Of a stretch of DNA of 6,058 bases, positions 5,810 through 6,058 are shown piece by piece (position 1 is the stretch's first letter; each line of letters starts with the position of its first letter). The translations under genes were made by a program, and so were the position numbers. Origin of the DNA: Flectobacillus sp. (GTDB lineage: Bacteria > Bacteroidota > Bacteroidia > Cytophagales > Spirosomataceae). The notes beneath the pieces were generated by a model, which saw only the letters and a program-made list of their open reading frames with translations, was not told the DNA's origin and ran no database searches. The stretch covers positions 1-6,058 of the forward strand of contig JARXAV010000016.1 of assembly GCA_029865665.1 (NCBI GenBank), written 5' to 3'.

Positions 5810-5816
5810 TTCTCTT
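5787..5816 (+). terminator. Stem-loop across the stop of the PBECR-like gene
   Basis: AAGAGAAC (5787-5794) pairs perfectly with GTTCTCTT (5809-5816) around a 14-nt loop that includes the TAG stop. The position suits a 3'-end structure or terminator, but no clear T-run follows. Confidence 0.35.
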
Positions 5817-5824
5817 CTAAAATA

Positions 5825-5899
5825 CAACGAGTAGATGCCGATTCTTATGGAATCTCCTCCCTCTCAACGTCCGAAACGCATTGCGATACAAATCTAATA
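5825..5899 (+). repeat. Intergenic hairpin element, copy 2
   Basis: This is the partner of 3651-3726 and carries the same AACGTCCGAAACG (5866-5878) after a pyrimidine tract. Relative to copy 1 it lacks about four bases of the right arm, so the hairpin is reduced to CGC-ATT-GCG plus flanking partial pairs. As with copy 1 it follows the end of an accessory gene, and it precedes the argG promoter. Confidence 0.5.
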
Positions 5900-5903
5900 T
5901 ATA

Positions 5904-5933
5904 ATTGCAATAATGTCAAGAGCATTAAATTTG
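5904..5933 (+). promoter_or_regulatory. Promoter of intact argG
   Basis: TAAATTTG (5926-5933) is an exact TAnnTTTG match, with ATTG (5904-5907) 18 nt upstream as the -33 element. The predicted transcript starts near 5940, about 30 nt before the argG ATG. It would let argG be expressed despite its separation from the acetyltransferase gene. Confidence 0.6.
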
Positions 5934-5952
5934 TAATCCAAAACAAAAAGTA

Positions 5953-6002
5953 CCAACATTTATATAAAAAATGAGCAAACCTAAAGTATTATTAGCATTT
6001 TC
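5953..6002 (+). repeat. 50-bp perfect direct repeat, copy 2 (argG start)
   Basis: Identical to 5246-5295. This copy runs on into the functional argG frame. Confidence 0.97.
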
Positions 6003-6058
6003 GGGAGGTCTGGATACCTCTTATTGTGTAAAGTATTTATCTGACGAACGTGGTTACG
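5971..6058 (+). CDS. argG: Argininosuccinate synthase, N-terminal part (runs off window)
   Basis: The frame from ATG 5971 gives 29 residues to the edge, starting [17 protein letters not shown]. The segment AFSGGLDTS is the PP-loop ATP-pyrophosphatase motif of argininosuccinate synthase, which joins citrulline and aspartate using ATP in the penultimate step of arginine synthesis. The following [12 protein letters not shown] fits the first helix of the family. The start is clear because the motif lies in the usual position about 10 residues in. In Bacteroidota it normally follows a GNAT acetyltransferase gene such as the one at 1558; here 3.66 kb of accessory DNA intervenes and it has its own probable promoter. 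Confidence 0.95.
   Translation, partial: MSKPKVLLAFSGGLDTSYCVKYLSDERGY

Overview
The window looks like a piece of a Bacteroidota chromosome, most likely from the Cytophagales. It is AT-rich, has almost no Shine-Dalgarno sequences ahead of its genes, and contains several matches to the Bacteroidota -7 promoter element TAnnTTTG. Its core genes are the proline/arginine biosynthesis set typical of that phylum. The genus cannot be read from the sequence.

Layout. On the minus strand lie the 5' end of proB (glutamate 5-kinase, 1-119, running off the left edge) and a complete aat (leucyl/phenylalanyl-tRNA-protein transferase, 230-895). A 662-nt intergenic region follows (896-1557). It holds the divergent control regions for aat and for the plus-strand arginine genes, including a roughly 290-nt leader packed with small hairpins and T-rich tracts. 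On the plus strand comes a GNAT acetyltransferase (1558-2307). At the right edge is the intact 5' end of argG (argininosuccinate synthase, from 5971). In Bacteroidota these two genes usually sit side by side at the head of an arginine operon.

Here they are separated by about 3.7 kb of accessory DNA. It holds an AlbA_2/Schlafen-like ATP-binding regulator with an SGKM-repeat linker (2321-3649), a VapBC-type toxin-antitoxin pair (3778-4373), an unrecognised 205-aa protein (4551-5168), and a small protein resembling the PBECR class of BECR-fold nucleases (5351-5809). The spaces between them hold a diverged ~75-nt element present twice (3651 and 5825), a 46-bp tandem repeat (4438-4529) and several hairpins.

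The most striking structure is a second, broken copy of the argG start at 5264-5338. Fifty bases around the argG start codon are repeated perfectly at 5246-5295 and 5953-6002, bracketing the PBECR-like gene, and similarity falls sharply on both sides. The first copy has lost the PP-loop glycine and stops after 24 codons. The second continues as normal argG and carries a good promoter. The simplest reading is that the 5' end of argG is an insertion hotspot where incoming DNA brings or regenerates an argG promoter and start, so the biosynthetic gene survives while defence or selfish genes collect upstream. That history is inference; the repeat itself is directly visible.
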